Shown here piece after piece: positions 29,017-40,685 of a stretch of DNA of 64,000 nucleotides. Position numbers and translations under genes: made by a program. Positions within the stretch are counted from its first letter, which is position 1. Each line of letters opens with the position of its first letter. The notes beneath the pieces are model-generated. The model saw only the letters and a list, made by a program, of their open reading frames with translations, ran no database searches and was not told the origin of the DNA. The stretch is from Cavia porcellus (Eukaryota; Chordata; Mammalia; Rodentia; Caviidae), in NCBI RefSeq assembly GCF_034190915.1, contig NW_026947492.1, forward strand, positions 14,948,001 through 15,012,000, written 5' to 3'.

Positions 29017-29095
29017 GGGCCGAGGGTTTAGCTCAGTGGCGTAAGTGCTTGCTTGGTAAATGTGAGGTTGTGAGTTCAATCCCCCGTACCAAAAA
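29017..29095 (+). mobile_element. ID SINE
   Basis: 'GAGGGTTTAGCTCAGTGGCG' and 'GTGAGTTCAATCCCCCGTAC' give box A and box B. 'GAATCATT' flanks both sides as a target duplication. The tail is short (AAAAATG). Confidence 0.88.
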
Positions 29096-29550
29096 TGAAT
29101 CATTCAGCTTGGTGTATAGAATAAATCCATTGCAAAGCAGCAGCTGTAATTCCCCATGTTTGTTTTTTCCTGATGAACATTCTCTGTCTGTAGTACGCCG
29201 GGCACAGAAGCCATTGGTTTGCAGTGCCTGTTTCTCAGAGGAGCACTACTGAGCTACAGAATGCAAATGCTTCTGTGAACAAGTTTCCTGTTTTACTTTG
29301 TAGCCTCTCTCTTTTTTCAATAAAATATTAAATTTTTAATATGCAATGTGCGTAAAATAAGCATCAACACTTTCAGCATCAACTGTTTACCTACTTACAA
29401 GACCTAAACATTAACAGTGGAACTAAATTCCTTGTTAACTACAATGAAAATACAAGCAAAACTCTGTCCCAGAAATAATCTTTGCTTCAGGTGTCGCGCC
29501 TAAACAGTTTACAACAGCAGGTTCTGTTTGTAAGTCTCACTCAGCTGGCA

Positions 29551-29554
<4 letters not shown>
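29096..29554. other. Unique AT-rich sequence, no gene seen
   Basis: It includes an AATAAA at about 29319, but nothing around it resembles a 3' exon. No feature called. Confidence 0.5.

Positions 29555-29582
<28 letters not shown>
29555..29582 (+). repeat. (GT)n microsatellite
   Basis: 14 uninterrupted GT units. Confidence 0.95.
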
Positions 29583-29640
29583 AGTTGTCCTTTCCTGTTT
29601 GGGCAGGCTGTACTCACTGATATGGGGGAAAGAAACTCCC

Positions 29641-30241
29641 AACCTGTTAGGTATCTGGTACAAGTTCGTGTTCTCCAAAATCAAACAATGAATTTCAGAA
29701 ACAATGGAGGTTAGGAGCAGAGTGTATTTATCAAGAGAAAGAAATCTTCTCTCCTAGACAGTGACAGAGAGGGTCGTGAGAGGGCTTTCAAGGACCTTGC
29801 CTTTTCTGGGGTTTTTGTACAACAAAACCACGAGGTGAGGCTGGTCCAAGGTGGGGAAAAATGGGAAATTGCAAGGTGGGCATGAGGTGAGGCAGAACTA
29901 TGGTGAGATTACCAATGAGATTATGAGTATAATTGCTCAGCTAAAGTTGATTAAATTGGGATCAAAAGGGGAAGCGAGTCAGGTAGCAAGTGGGCACTAG
30001 TACAGAGCAAGCCTCTTCCTGTAGGGCTTGAGGGAGTGGCTCCTGCTGGCTTCCTCAAAGCAGTGGCTGCCTATTTAGAGTATCAATCCCTGATGTTTGT
30101 CCTTAGGGTGTAGGTGCATTTGTTGACCTTTTGTTTTGAGGTCTGGCCCACAGTGTCTGTCTCCCCCACAGATGCAAGGTATCTGGTCTAGGCCTATCTG
30201 ACAGTCTATAACATTTTTATCCAACTTAGCTGCCTGTAACA
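29641..30241 (-). mobile_element. 3' LTR of an older retrovirus (antisense)
   Basis: In minus-strand sense the segment begins 'TGTTACAGGCAGC' directly after a purine tract, and carries 'GATAAATACAC' as a polyadenylation-like site near 29720. The end near 29641 is approximate. It is placed just downstream of env sequence, as expected for a 3' LTR. Confidence 0.55.
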
Positions 30242-30255
30242 TTCTCCCTTCTGAA
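30242..30255 (-). other. Polypurine tract of the older retrovirus
   Basis: Minus-strand 'AGAAGGGAGAA' abuts the LTR start TGTTAC. Its position and base content fit a retroviral plus-strand primer. Confidence 0.6.
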
Positions 30256-30391
30256 GAAGTAACCCGAACTGTCGTAAGGGAGTAATGGACAATGGCCGAT
30301 CTAGCTTCTTCACGCTCAAGGGGGCTTATAGTCGTTGATTAGCAGTCAGTGATACTCTAAAGAGAGTTTATTGAAAGGCCCTCAGTAGACA

Positions 30392-31060
30392 TCAGGCATT
30401 TTCAACTTGGGTGGGCACATAGCTTGCAGTCTCTAGAGACAAAGGCAAAGAAACAATTAAGTATGCATGGTCAAATAATAAAGTCAGCAGGATAATTATG
30501 AGTACAGTCAACAAAGATTTCCACAGAGGAGCCTCCTTTTACAAGGAGGATAAGGATAAGGTCCAGGGAATTTTAGAGCCCGATTTGTCATTGATTTTTC
30601 GTCTAAAATCTTGAACAGCTATTGAGACATTAGCAGAAGGATCAGGAATGTACACACATTTACTTTTTACACTTGCACAAGTACCCCCCACCTCGCACTG
30701 CTGTTAGGATGTATAATGCCATCCAATTTTGGAGGATGACTTGTCTTATTAATTTAATTTCTCATTTAGGAGAGAGAGATCAGCTGTAGGGTCATTTTAG
30801 GCCAGTTGAATATAATTAATTAAGGCCTTGATATGTTTTATATGACCTCTTGGGACTCTTGGTGAATCCAGTAAGAGGAATCTAAAAAGGAATCTTGCAT
30901 ATATATTATTGGATTTATTTGCATAATTCCTTGGGGTTTAGCATCCTCTAGACAAGATTTTATCCTGTCTAAATACTATAATATATATATATATATAGAG
31001 AGAGAGAGACATATACACTATACAGTTTAGTAAATAGCCTGAAAATTTTTGCTGTCAGTT
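30392..31060 (-). pseudogene. env (remnant): Broken retroviral env (TM subunit) remnant
   Basis: Minus-strand translation gives pieces of an envelope transmembrane subunit spread over frames. Around 30740-30700 there is an 'LQNWMALYILTA' segment at the place of the conserved TM ectodomain heptad region, followed in another frame by a Cys-containing 'CVYIPD' motif, a polar stretch, a hydrophobic membrane-span-like run and a tail that ends at a TGA (30394-30392). Upstream, 30980-30840 is a 45-codon open piece beginning near 'LDRIKSCL', possibly a further retroviral coding part. Several stops and at least one frameshift break it, so it is non-functional. The motif order suggests a class I (gammaretrovirus-like) env; that is inference. 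Confidence 0.6.
30978..31009 (+). repeat. (AT)n/(AG)n short microsatellite
   Basis: An ATATATAT run followed directly by AGAGAGAG within the retroviral remnant. Confidence 0.85.
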
Positions 31061-32829
31061 TTGTCTGCTTGCTGCTTTGTTAAGTACCATTTTTTCTGTG
31101 TACCAACCAAGTACTTTCCTCACACAGTCTCATGGAAAGTAGCTCTAGTAATCGCTAGAGGGTGCATGGCCAACCCGAAACCACCTAGCTAAATGTGACT
31201 CTTCTGACTTCACCCAGAGTGCTGCGGTGCAATTTTGGCAATAGCCACTTGGATTTGGCACAGATCTCATGAGTCAAAGGCACTGTCCCTAACAGGTTAC
31301 CCTATTTAGATGTCAGATCCAAGTGAGGTCCCTAGATTACTCACACCTCTGACCAACTGGCCTCAAAACGAGGCTGTGAGGGATGGTCCCATGAATTTCT
31401 CAGGCGTTATAGTTTGCTACAATGCCTAACAACTTAAGTAAGTGTTGTAACCATCATTTAATTCTAAGGATATAGATGAGTTCCAGCTGATGAAGGGATT
31501 TCTGGTGGTCCTGGGAGGGCTCTGCATGCAGACTTTCTGGGTCACTTCTCGGTGGACCACGGCATATTCTTCTTCTCATTGATGCCTTCATCAACCAAGA
31601 AGCTTAATGAACTCTGGTTCACATGATGCAGGCATAATGGACGACTTGATCTTTAACACCTCACCCTCTGGGGGCTCAAAGCCCACTCATCACGCGTTGG
31701 CCAGCCTGGTAACCACTGTATTCAAAACCACCTCATTATCATCAACTCAGGTACAGTGCAAGGGATTCCTGAGTATCACACTCTGGGGAATTCCAAGGAT
31801 TTTAAACGCTCCATTCCAAACCCGGAATAAAGGCCACACAGTATAGACAGCCGTATCAAAGCCCATGTAGGCTCTCTGCCTGCAGATTGCAGGCCAAGTG
31901 CGCTCCCTTAGGACCAACACGCTACCCATAAAACTGGGCTTTCATCTGGCTGTCTGTGCAGGAGTGCAGGAGAAATGAGAAACTGGGATGTATTTTGACC
32001 TCCTGAAGACCTAGAGCGAGGCTTCCGATACTTCAAAACCACCTCATGTCCTTCCGTCCTGCCCACCTGAAACAGACCAAAGCCACAATCCAATTTCCAC
32101 ATTTCCGAGATAATAAAGCTCAAGCAGGAAGGATGCTAGCAATGAATGTGCTGATCCTCTTTGGCTCAGCAGAGAGCTTGTCTGTAGGACCGTGCAGAGC
32201 TTCGAGAAGCAAGTCAGGCAGGGCGTGAAAGTACAGACCGTGATGGTGGAGGTCCACATTTATCCTTCATATGCAATTTTAAACAAAAACCCTCGAAAAC
32301 ACACAGTTTTCTTCACTAGCTGCGATCTAAGACCTGTGAGCCGAAATGGAATGCGGATAAGGAATGGCATCAAAAGAATAAAATCCTGGGTATGCAGGCT
32401 GCAAAGGGCAGCACCTCTGCTTTAAATATTGATGCTACTTGGTAAACAGGTAAAAGGGCTTTCATTGCGCATGTATTATGTGCTATGCTCTGCGGCAAAT
32501 AACGCTCACAGTTCTGCAGGGTGTGCCTTTTTGTCCTGCTGACAGACACGAAGCCTCCGTGCAGTGGAAGAACTTGCCTGAATGTGCAGTTAGGAAGAAC
32601 CAGCTTGTGATCCCAGCAGCAGTTGGTTTCCACTGCACCTACCCCAGGCTGCCTCCCGTAGCTGCAAATAGCCTGGAAAATTCTGCTGGCAGTTTTTTTT
32701 TTGTTGTTGTTTGTTTGCTGCTTTATTAAATACCGTTTTGCCTGATTATGTCATTGAACCGTGATCTTCAGAAAACCTGCCGTGTTGAAAGCTCAGGATC
32801 GCAGAACAAAGCTAATAAAAGAACATCTT
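31061..32829. other. Unassigned sequence, perhaps more retroviral remnants at the low end
   Basis: 31061-31600 lies upstream (minus sense) of the env remnant and may hold decayed retroviral DNA, but no domain was readable. 31600-32829 seems unique. No gene called. Confidence 0.4.
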
Positions 32830-33060
32830 CATTTACATGAATCCTGCTGGGAGATGGCTCAGGTCATTTTTCTGACCTTTCTGGCTCCCTGACTTTGCTT
32901 AGCTTGGACTAAGCGTCAGGCCGGTCGCTTTTATTAAACCTCCGCTAATTCTGGCCTCTGCTGCAGAGCAGATGCGCTATTAATGATAAAAGTCGCAATC
33001 ACATAAAAGGCCCGCGGTGGGCTTGTGAGCACAGCGGCATTTCCAGCTGCATCTTCCCTG
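32830..33060. promoter_or_regulatory. Candidate enhancer-like conserved element
   Basis: This is repeat-free. Homeodomain-like TAAT cores ('CCGCTAATTCTGG', 'GCTATTAATGATAAAAG'), a 'CTCTGCTGCAGAGCAG' inverted repeat and kept CpGs are packed together. A near-perfect CTCF motif lies 77 bp beyond. The texture fits a developmental enhancer; conservation is untested. Confidence 0.3.
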
Positions 33061-33136
33061 TGCCACACTGCTGCCGGCCTTTTGTGGGTTAGGAGGGTGG
33101 GCGTGGAGCCAGGAGCTCTGCATCCGCTCCGTGCTA

Positions 33137-33150
33137 GTGCCACCTGCTGG
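33137..33150 (-). promoter_or_regulatory. CTCF motif, perfect consensus match
   Basis: Minus strand 'CCAGCAGGTGGCAC' fits CCASYAGRKGGCRS at all 14 positions. It lies in unique, non-repeat DNA, which makes an old functional site more likely. Confidence 0.6.
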
Positions 33151-33980
33151 CATGATTTGGCATCGTCCAGGCATTAAAACGGTGTGTGAGCTCTGCCTTC
33201 TCCAACTGTTTTTGTTATTGTTCATGCTGTTTTGTTTTCTTTTGTTTTTTTAAAGACACGAGACACATTCTTGTGTGAGGAGGAGCGTCATAAGCAATCA
33301 TTTGCTTTTCTTAAGTGCAACTTTCTGAGCATCGGGAATGATGAACTGCGATTTGGATAATTTTGTGTTGATCTCGTAAGGATAGAGCACAAGGATGCCT
33401 TGGGCTCCTTTCAGGCTCCCGGAGCCACTGACTCCTGGGAAATCTCATCAACGCCTCCAAACCTCATTTTTTTTTCCTCCTCATTTTTTTTTCCTAGTGG
33501 CTGACCACAGCCAGGAGGAAAATGAGAAAGTTTGGTCCCACCGCCAGCCACCCACTCAGCTGACTGTATTCCCTTTTGGAGATGCTTCTCGGACACCCAC
33601 CTGGGAGAGGGTCTTCAGAGACCCTTCCTCAGTCCGTATCTGAGTAACGGTGGAGAATCCACCGTGTCATGCCCAAGTCAGTGCTGAGAATCCAAGGCTT
33701 GGGAGTCTCACTCCCTAACTTGGAAATGCGCATTGTCTGGTCAGGAAGACAGTTGGGAAGATGGAGCAAAGGGAGGGGGAGATGCACCCCAGGTGAGGAG
33801 GACACCAGAGGAATGACGGGAACAGCTCAGGATCTGGAGACAGATTGAAACAAGAGCAGGGTGCTGCTGGGTAGTGCTAAGCGGCTGTGAGAAGAGGAGG
33901 CATCCACTCCTTCCTGCCAGCTCCCTCCTCTGGCTCTGCAGTCTCCTCCTGGGCTTCCATGGCTACAGGGCTCTGTCTGG
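33151..33980. other. Unique sequence, no gene seen
   Basis: No exon or named repeat. Short T-rich runs at 33465-33495 only. Confidence 0.5.
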
Positions 33981-33984
33981 GAAG

Positions 33985-34105
33985 GAGGAACAAGCCCAGG
34001 CTCAGTGTCACAGAGCAGAATACAGAATAGTGGGTTTGAAACCAGGAGAGAACAGCTTTTAACCAGCGTCTTTTGTTCATTATTACAGAGCCTCAGTTTT
34101 GTTCA
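33985..34105 (+). repeat. MIR-like fragment
   Basis: 'TAGTGGGTTTGAAACCAGG' and 'TACAGAGCCTCAGTTTTG' follow the MIR order with a gap. Diverged. Confidence 0.4.
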
Positions 34106-35366
34106 GGTGTAAGGTGTAAAAACAGGCATCTCCCACCATGCACCCCACCTTGCATCCAGACCTGGGGTGAATTTGGATGGGCGTGTACTTTTTCAGGTCT
34201 TCAAACTTTGCTTTTTCAAAACTGAAAAAGAGCCAAATGAAGGTGGACAGCCAAGGAACAACTCCCAGTCTTGGTAATTTTCTGCCACCCTTCCACTCTT
34301 GTCTGTTTCCTAAATCTGGAGGCAGGTCACTCTGGAGAAGATCCCCAGCCTCTCTCCACAGCGATTAGTGGCAGTCTCTGCTTCTTTTTCTCACTTTTCT
34401 GCCAAGAACCAAGAAACATACATTCAGGACATCCTGCCCAGCAGAGACACCGGGTTCCATGTGAGAAGTCCGTGTTTGAAGGACTGTAGAGGCATGCAGG
34501 GGTCTGGCTCGGGGAAGAGGAAAGGAGAGGGCTGGCCAGGGACTCACACACTTGGAGTGTGCCCAGTGCCATAGCTGGGGGCCAGTCTTGAGGCTCCTGG
34601 AAATGGGAGGAGACTTCCAGGCTGAGGAATGAGATGATGAGAGGCTGTGTTTTAGGAAAATTAATCTGGGAGCCAGGTGGACAATGGATAAAGGAGAAGG
34701 GAAGTCCTGTTGCAGGCTAGTGTTCTGGCATGGGATGTCACAATCAGGAGCAGCATCGTGGCTTTGAGCGATTCCCACTGGGGGAGGAAGAATAGTGAAG
34801 TGGTGGCTGTTCATAAGGCTTGGGGCCCTAGGTGTCGAGATGTTAGTGCAGATGAAGTGAATGAAAATAGCAGTTGAGTCAAAGGAGGACTTTTAGTTCC
34901 TGAGGTTAGGACCTGAATAACTCTGGGTTGCCCTTTTCCATTTGTAGCCATGCTTCTGATGGCATATCATGGAGCCAGACTCATCTTTGTGACTTCAAAT
35001 GAGGCTCTAATAAGGATCCAGAAAAGAATGGGCCAGAGAGGGTCCCAGGGCAGTTGGTTTGGGGGCAGTGATTCTCATGGTAATAGCAGCCCATTTACTT
35101 TGTATTTCTCATTTGAAAGTGCTGCACTGGGCTAGTTTTAGTGAGCACACAGTGAAAACCTACACACATTTCTGTAAATTTAATACTGTGAAATAATGCC
35201 AATCTTAAACATTTTTCCTGAGGGGCATATAGTTTTAAAGCCCAAACTGAGAGCCCAAAGAAGTTCCTTAGTGTGTTATCTATGCTTAAAAAATAATGAA
35301 AGCATAAAAGTCCAACAAGAAAGAGATGATTTGGTAAGTGAAGCTGTGATGACTCAGTGAAGTACT
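34106..35366. other. Unique sequence, no gene seen
   Basis: The 149-aa minus frame at 34814-34365 has no recognisable domain and overlaps other frames; not called. No repeat recognised. Confidence 0.5.
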
Positions 35367-35494
35367 TTTTTTTCCTTTTCTTTTTGAGACAAGGTTTCGC
35401 TATGCAGCCCAGGCTGGCCTTGAACTTACAAGTGATCCTCCTGCCTCGGCCTCCTAAGTGCTGAGATTACAGACATGTGCTACCACGCCCTGCA
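35367..35494 (-). mobile_element. B1 SINE, antisense
   Basis: 'CTTTTTGAGACAAGGTTTCG' to 'GTGCTACCACGCCCTG' is a full reverse B1 with a T-rich tail. Moderate divergence. Confidence 0.88.
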
Positions 35495-36984
35495 ATTCAT
35501 TGAAATATTATGAGCCTACTAAAATGCAAATTATAGTTATACCATCACATGTTTCATGTGATGAGCAGGATTAGGAGAGGAGCCCACCATACTTTAATGT
35601 TACTATAAGTATGTGCATGCGTTGGAGGAAGCCAGTGGTGCTGAGTGTGTGCATACGTCAAAGCCCACCTAAGTGTACGCTATAGTGCACTTTATTGTGT
35701 GTCAGTTATATCTTACCAAAGTGATTTTAATGAAAAATACAAAAAACTCCCCGTAACAGTAAGTCCAGAATTATATACAATTCCATGGTTAAATCCTGTC
35801 AGAACTATTGAAAGTGGAAATACATCAAAGTGAAATCCAGAATTTGGAGATTTAAAAATTATAGCAGAAGCTATAATTGAATTCTCTATGGAGTTTAAGA
35901 AAGGAATAATTTTAAAAAGCTCTTAAAGTGTTCAATAAATGACATACACTATGGGTGATTTCTATTTTAAATGGTATATTATAGATAGATAATCTTGATT
36001 TTTAAAAAAGGTAGATACGTTACCTAATGGGATTAAATAGACACAGCAGGAATTACATATAACACTGAGAAGAATGTGTTGCGGACAGGCTTCTGTCTTT
36101 ACGATTTTGCTTCCGCTTTGTCCTTGTATTTTAACTCTACTTGGTATGTGGTCAGCTCTGGGAGTGAAGTAAATACAATGCCCTAAACAGAAATTCCCAC
36201 TCCGTGACGTCTTTCAACTTCTTTCCTGACCCAACTGGACAAAGCCCAGATATACACAGTTTAATTTCATCTGTTTTCCTCCCCAAAGAGTAGATGCACC
36301 AGCGATCACTCAGAGAGCTTCCAGGAGCTGGACAAGGATTGCTTCAGAGCTCCATTACCTGTCTTGAGGCTAGGATTACTGACCAAGGGAGGAGGTGACA
36401 GTGGTGGTCATTCCTGAGTGGCTCCAGGGCACTGTCCCCTGACATGGGACCTAGGGAATCCTGACATCGCCCGCTCTCTGGTGGTTGCTGCTGTCTGACT
36501 CTCTTCTGGTTTCTCGGTGTGTGGGAAGGGTGTCTGGGGTGACTGCAAAGACTCTGGAACACATATGAGCTGCCATGTGATCACCCATTCACACCAACTT
36601 TAGGGGAGAGGACAGTGCTGCTGGCTCCTTTCAGTGCTGTGGACGCTTTGAGCATCACCAAGCATGGTACGCCCTGCAGCGCGGACCTGGGGACATCTGC
36701 AGCTTTGCACTGCCAGCTGCTTGGACTCACACTCTGCTCTATGCAGACCTAGGGACTTCATCTGCATTAGCAATGAAAAATGGGCTGTTTCCAACATCAG
36801 GTTACCAGTATGGCAGGTGGGCCAGATTCCTCGGGTACCAGGTTTGAGCAGCAGAACCCACAGGGTCTCAGGCACCTTCCCCCTGCACACTTCAGAAAGT
36901 GGGGAGACTTGTACTGTCACCCAGCAATGACACTTCTAGGCCCTGACCAGTTGTCACAGATTCTCCCTGAAGGTTGGTTATTGT
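35495..36984. other. Unique, partly AT-rich sequence, no gene seen
   Basis: No supported feature. Frames at 36344-36990 occur on both strands without domains. Confidence 0.5.
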
Positions 36985-37672
36985 AGCATTCTTTTATTTA
37001 TTTCATTTTGAAGGTAAAATACAACAGAACAAGACAGAACAAAGCCAATTGAGACAATGCGGTGAAATTGGTACAGAACTTCACAGCAGGTTACCGGGAT
37101 AGTACTAACAGGTATCACAGTATATCTTGTTATCTTTATAATAGTTGTTTAGTCAATTAGGTATAGCAAAATCAAATCAAAAATAGAACATTATAAAACC
37201 ATTCAAAAGAGAATATTGAATAGAGTAATACAATTAATCGTAATGAAACAAAACAGTGAAAAAAAATTTGCCCTATGGGAGGAGATCCCTGCCAGGAAAC
37301 TATATAATTTTCACTGTTTTTTGGGGGTTGGGTTTTTATTTGCTCCTGTGTTGTTTGTGTTAACTCTGATGGCATGAGCAGCTATTTGAAAGATAGCAAG
37401 ACACGTTATGGAAGCCGTTATGGATTTACTACTGGCTTGTTTTGAAGTCCTTTATTGCATTCATTGTTTTGTTTTTATTGTTTCTATTCTATTCTATTGT
37501 TTTGTTTGATTTTTAATATATGTGAAGGTGGTATTTGCAGCTATTTTGAAGACAACAGAGGCATTGTGGTAACTATTGTTGATTCCATAAGGTTTGGAAG
37601 TCCTGTGTCTCTTACTCTGGTTTATTTTGATTGATTTTATTCTGTTTTATTTTCCTTGGTTTTTTCCTGTTT
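36985..37672. other. AT-rich sequence, possible decayed LINE or ERV
   Basis: A/T-rich with repeated TTTTATT and TGTTTTG words, and A-rich 'AACAGAACAAGACAGAAC'. It may be an old retroelement 3' region, but no reading frame or named motif supports that. Confidence 0.3.
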
Positions 37673-38130
37673 AAAATAAAAAAGGGGGGATTTATACTGC
37701 TGGCTAAGTGTTTGGGGATGAGTTAATGAAAGGAAGTTATAAACCTTACAAAGGGAGAAATAAGAGCATTACTTAGACTAAGCAAAACAAACACTAAACA
37801 AGGAAGAAACAAAATCGCAGTACTCTAAGCAACTATATAAACAAAGATTGCGCAACAAGTGACCTAACCAGGATCCTGAGTACTGCTTTGTGTATGTGCA
37901 TGCCTGAGAGGGGCGCCCTAAGAGAACTAAATGCTCCTTTTCTACAGTCGAAGTCAAACAGAAAATGCCTAAGGTGGAAAGCCAGGAACCAGCAGTGTAA
38001 ACAAGTTATTTAGAACTGCAGAAACAGATAGCTAACAGAACCCCAAGCAAGTGGCCTTGGGAACTGCCGTTTACAAACCTTGCAGAACAATCTGATAGCT
38101 TAAAAATAAGCTATAAATACCTGATGCAAT
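37673..38130 (+). mobile_element. Possible LTR after a purine tract
   Basis: 'AAAATAAAAAAGGGGGGA' at 37674-37691 looks like a polypurine tract. The following ~430 bp end in 'TTAAAAATAAGCTATAAATA' with TATA-like content. Clear TG..CA ends and a partner LTR were not found, so this is only a candidate. Confidence 0.3.
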
Positions 38131-38230
38131 TTTTTTTTGTCTTCTTCCTTTTTATCGGTATTGGGGATCAATCTCACCACTGCCTGCTTGCAAGGCAGGC
38201 GCTTATGCCGCTGAGCTAAATCCCCAGCCC
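38131..38230 (-). mobile_element. Young ID SINE, antisense
   Basis: 'CTTTTTATCGGTATTGGGG' at the tail side and 'TAAATCCCCAGCCC' at the head. 'CCTGATGCAA' occurs before and after it as a target duplication. Confidence 0.93.
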
Positions 38231-38317
38231 TTTTATTTTTTTTTTGTCTTCCTGATGCAAATTTTTAAAAATTAATTTAAACTGCAAAAAAGCAAAACAT
38301 AATTAAATAAAAATTTT

Positions 38318-38390
38318 AACGTACTTTTGTGTGCTTAAGTACTTTTTTTTGTGTACTTAAGTACTTTTGTGTACTTAAATATCGCTTAAT
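38318..38390. repeat. Tandem repeat built on AAGTACTT palindromes
   Basis: 'GTACTTTTGTGTGCTTAAGT', 'ACTTTTTTTTGTGTACTTAA' and 'GTACTTTTGTGTACTTAA' are roughly three units of a 23-25 bp repeat, each with the AAGTACTT palindrome or a variant. Confidence 0.8.
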
Positions 38391-39269
38391 AAATCAGTTA
38401 CTTATTATTGAAAACACATGTGGCAAAAACCTTTTATATGTGCATACAAAAATGCTTATGTATATATGTACATAAAGAGATATCAATGGGTAAAGAATTA
38501 GAAAATTCATAAGAAAAAATCAAGCAGACTCTACACCACCGTGCTATTAATAGCTGAGAACCAGCCTGGGCTGGATTATATCATTCATTTCTTTGTTGTC
38601 TAGCACTTATACTGTATATCCATGTAGTCAGGAAAAAATGGTACAAATTAGACAAGAAACTGAGGGGAGTGGAGGAGACACCCCTATTCTCCTTGTGACA
38701 CCATGGAGCCTTTGCACAACGCTAAGAAAATGAGTGGCCAGAGGAGTCCTGGACGTTTCCAGCCTCTTCTTGTCACATTCTTAGAGCCTGGAAAAATGGA
38801 CACAAAAAAGTGAGGAATCTGCCTCCCTCCTCACATTCTTCTAGCCCAAAATGCATCCAAGGAACGACACAGGGAATTCTTTGATGGACTCTGTTTTGGC
38901 TAAAGTCTGGTTCTAATTTGACTGTAGGAATAACATGGGTTTTTGCTTCTCCAGTTTACTCAATAAACAATTTTTTTGGAGGGTAGATCAAGGTAGTTTT
39001 TGCGTTACTCTCATTAAAATGCAAGTCGGTCTTGGGAGCAGTAGCTGAATGTTAGTATCTGTTTGTATCTAAATAGCCTTTCTTCCATAGTTAAAAGTGG
39101 TGGAACAGGAGGTTTTCTAAGGGAAAGAGCTGGGTCTGAGATTTCCAGGATCAGTTTAGGGGCAGAGCAATGAGCCTGATACATGTGCCAGGAGAAAAGA
39201 AATGCTGAACACTGGGTAAAAATGCACTGAAAAGAAATATGTTTGTTTAGCTTTGCCATTTTTTTCTTC
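38391..39269. other. Unique sequence, no gene seen
   Basis: AT-rich at the low end, otherwise unremarkable. No feature can be supported. Confidence 0.5.
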
Positions 39270-39283
39270 CTGCCATCTAGTGT
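39270..39283 (-). promoter_or_regulatory. CTCF-like motif
   Basis: Minus strand 'ACACTAGATGGCAG' fits the CTCF core at 13 of 14 positions (first base differs). Unique DNA context. Confidence 0.45.
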
Positions 39284-39529
39284 TTAAGAGCACTGCCATT
39301 TTTAAACATTCTTCTGATAAAAAAGAGACTGACCTAACTCTCATTCCTGTCTAATTTTGAGGCTGTCCATTCTTGCTGACGCATTTCCAAATCCGACGTG
39401 TGCTTCTAGGGAAGCATTCCATGGAATAATACTATTTACAAGGGTTTTATTATATGCAGAATTCTAACCACAGAGAGTTCACAACTGTTGTTTCCAATCT
39501 GATGAAATGCTTTTATTTCTCAAAGTATT

Positions 39530-39614
39530 TTTTTCTTTCTTGGTACTGGGGATCAAACTCATGACTGTGTACTCACCAGGCAGGCGCTTATGCCGCTGAG
39601 CTGAATCCCCAGCT
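39530..39614 (-). mobile_element. ID SINE, antisense
   Basis: 'CTTGGTACTGGGGATCAAAC' to 'TGAATCCCCAGC'. 'TCAAAGTATTTTTT' flanks it on both sides. The ID anticodon-arm region is altered. Confidence 0.9.
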
Positions 39615-40299
39615 TCAAAGTATTTTTTTTTTATTTAAAGAGAAAAGCAAAACAAAACAAAGCAAGACAAAGGCTACAAGTAATACAGAAATGTATTGGC
39701 TACAAGTAAAAGACTACAAGTAATACAGAATTTCAAGAGAAAAAATATACAGTAAGAATTTACTAGTAAATAGATTACATATTGTCATCTCAGAAACAGT
39801 TGTCCAGGTTACAAAATTAAAGCATACAAAGTAGACGTTAATACAGTGAGATTGCAGACAGTTCTGTTCAATGATCCAATAAAAACTCAGTAATATGGTT
39901 TTCTATCCTACACCCTTAAATACACTTGCAGTTATGTCCTTTAGATCACTTTCTTTCCTTCCTTTTTTACGCTAACAATCACACATTTTGGGTTTCCAAA
40001 GTATTGTTTAATCACCACAGTGATATTTGATTTAGGCAAGAATCATCAATGATGCTAAGGTCATTGGGAGAATAATGTTGGGAAAACAGGATAGTCACAC
40101 AACCTCAGAGCATCGTAGCACTGACTACTTGTTAAATATAAAAAGGAAAAAGATATTTGAAATGGATAAGTTAGACAAACATTGACTTAAGTGATCAAAT
40201 TTGACAAATTTATACTGCCGTTAATGGGACAAGCTATAGTATTCGCCTCCTGGTGTGACAGGAATGAACATACATTACAAATTTAGCATTTCCTTAAAG
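39615..40299. other. AT-rich sequence with a short direct repeat
   Basis: Between 39673 and 39735 'CTACAAGTAATACAGAA' occurs twice, with a third partial copy. The rest is AT-rich with no gene. It could be decayed LINE sequence, not shown. Confidence 0.45.
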
Positions 40300-40685
40300 A
40301 TGTGTAGGATGGAATGGATCTTAAATGTCCCCCAAGGCCATGTTCTAAAGTCGTAATCATCAGCTTGTAGTAGGGTGGCCAGTGGTGGGATCTTAAAGAG
40401 GTGGGGCTTGGTTGGAGGAAGTTAGGGAATGCCCTTGAAGGGTATATTGGGGGCCATGGTCCCTCCCTCTGCCTTATTCTGCTTCCCAGCTGCTAGGAGG
40501 TGAGCAGCTCTTCTGCTGTCTGCTTTCTGTCCTGATAATCTGCCTTGCCACGGGCCCAAAGTGAAAGGGCTAACTAACTATGGACTGAATCTCTTGAAAC
40601 CATGAGCCCAAGTAAAACTTTCCTTCTTTTTAAGTTGATCATATCAGGTATTTTGTCACAGCAATGGAAAGCTGACCAACGCGAT
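40300..40685 (+). repeat. MaLR-like LTR, sense copy
   Basis: 'GTCCCCCAAGGCCATGTTC', 'AAGAGGTGGGGCTTGGTTGG', 'GGTGAGCAGCTCTTCTGCTG', 'ACTATGGACTGAATCTC', 'CATGAGCCCAAGTAAAAC' and 'GGTATTTTGTCACAGCAATG' are the full module set of this LTR family. The best preserved sense copy in the window. Confidence 0.7.

Noticed and set aside
37673..38130. Confident LTR call after the purine tract
   Set aside because: No TG..CA ends and no partner LTR could be found, so it is listed only as a low-confidence candidate.
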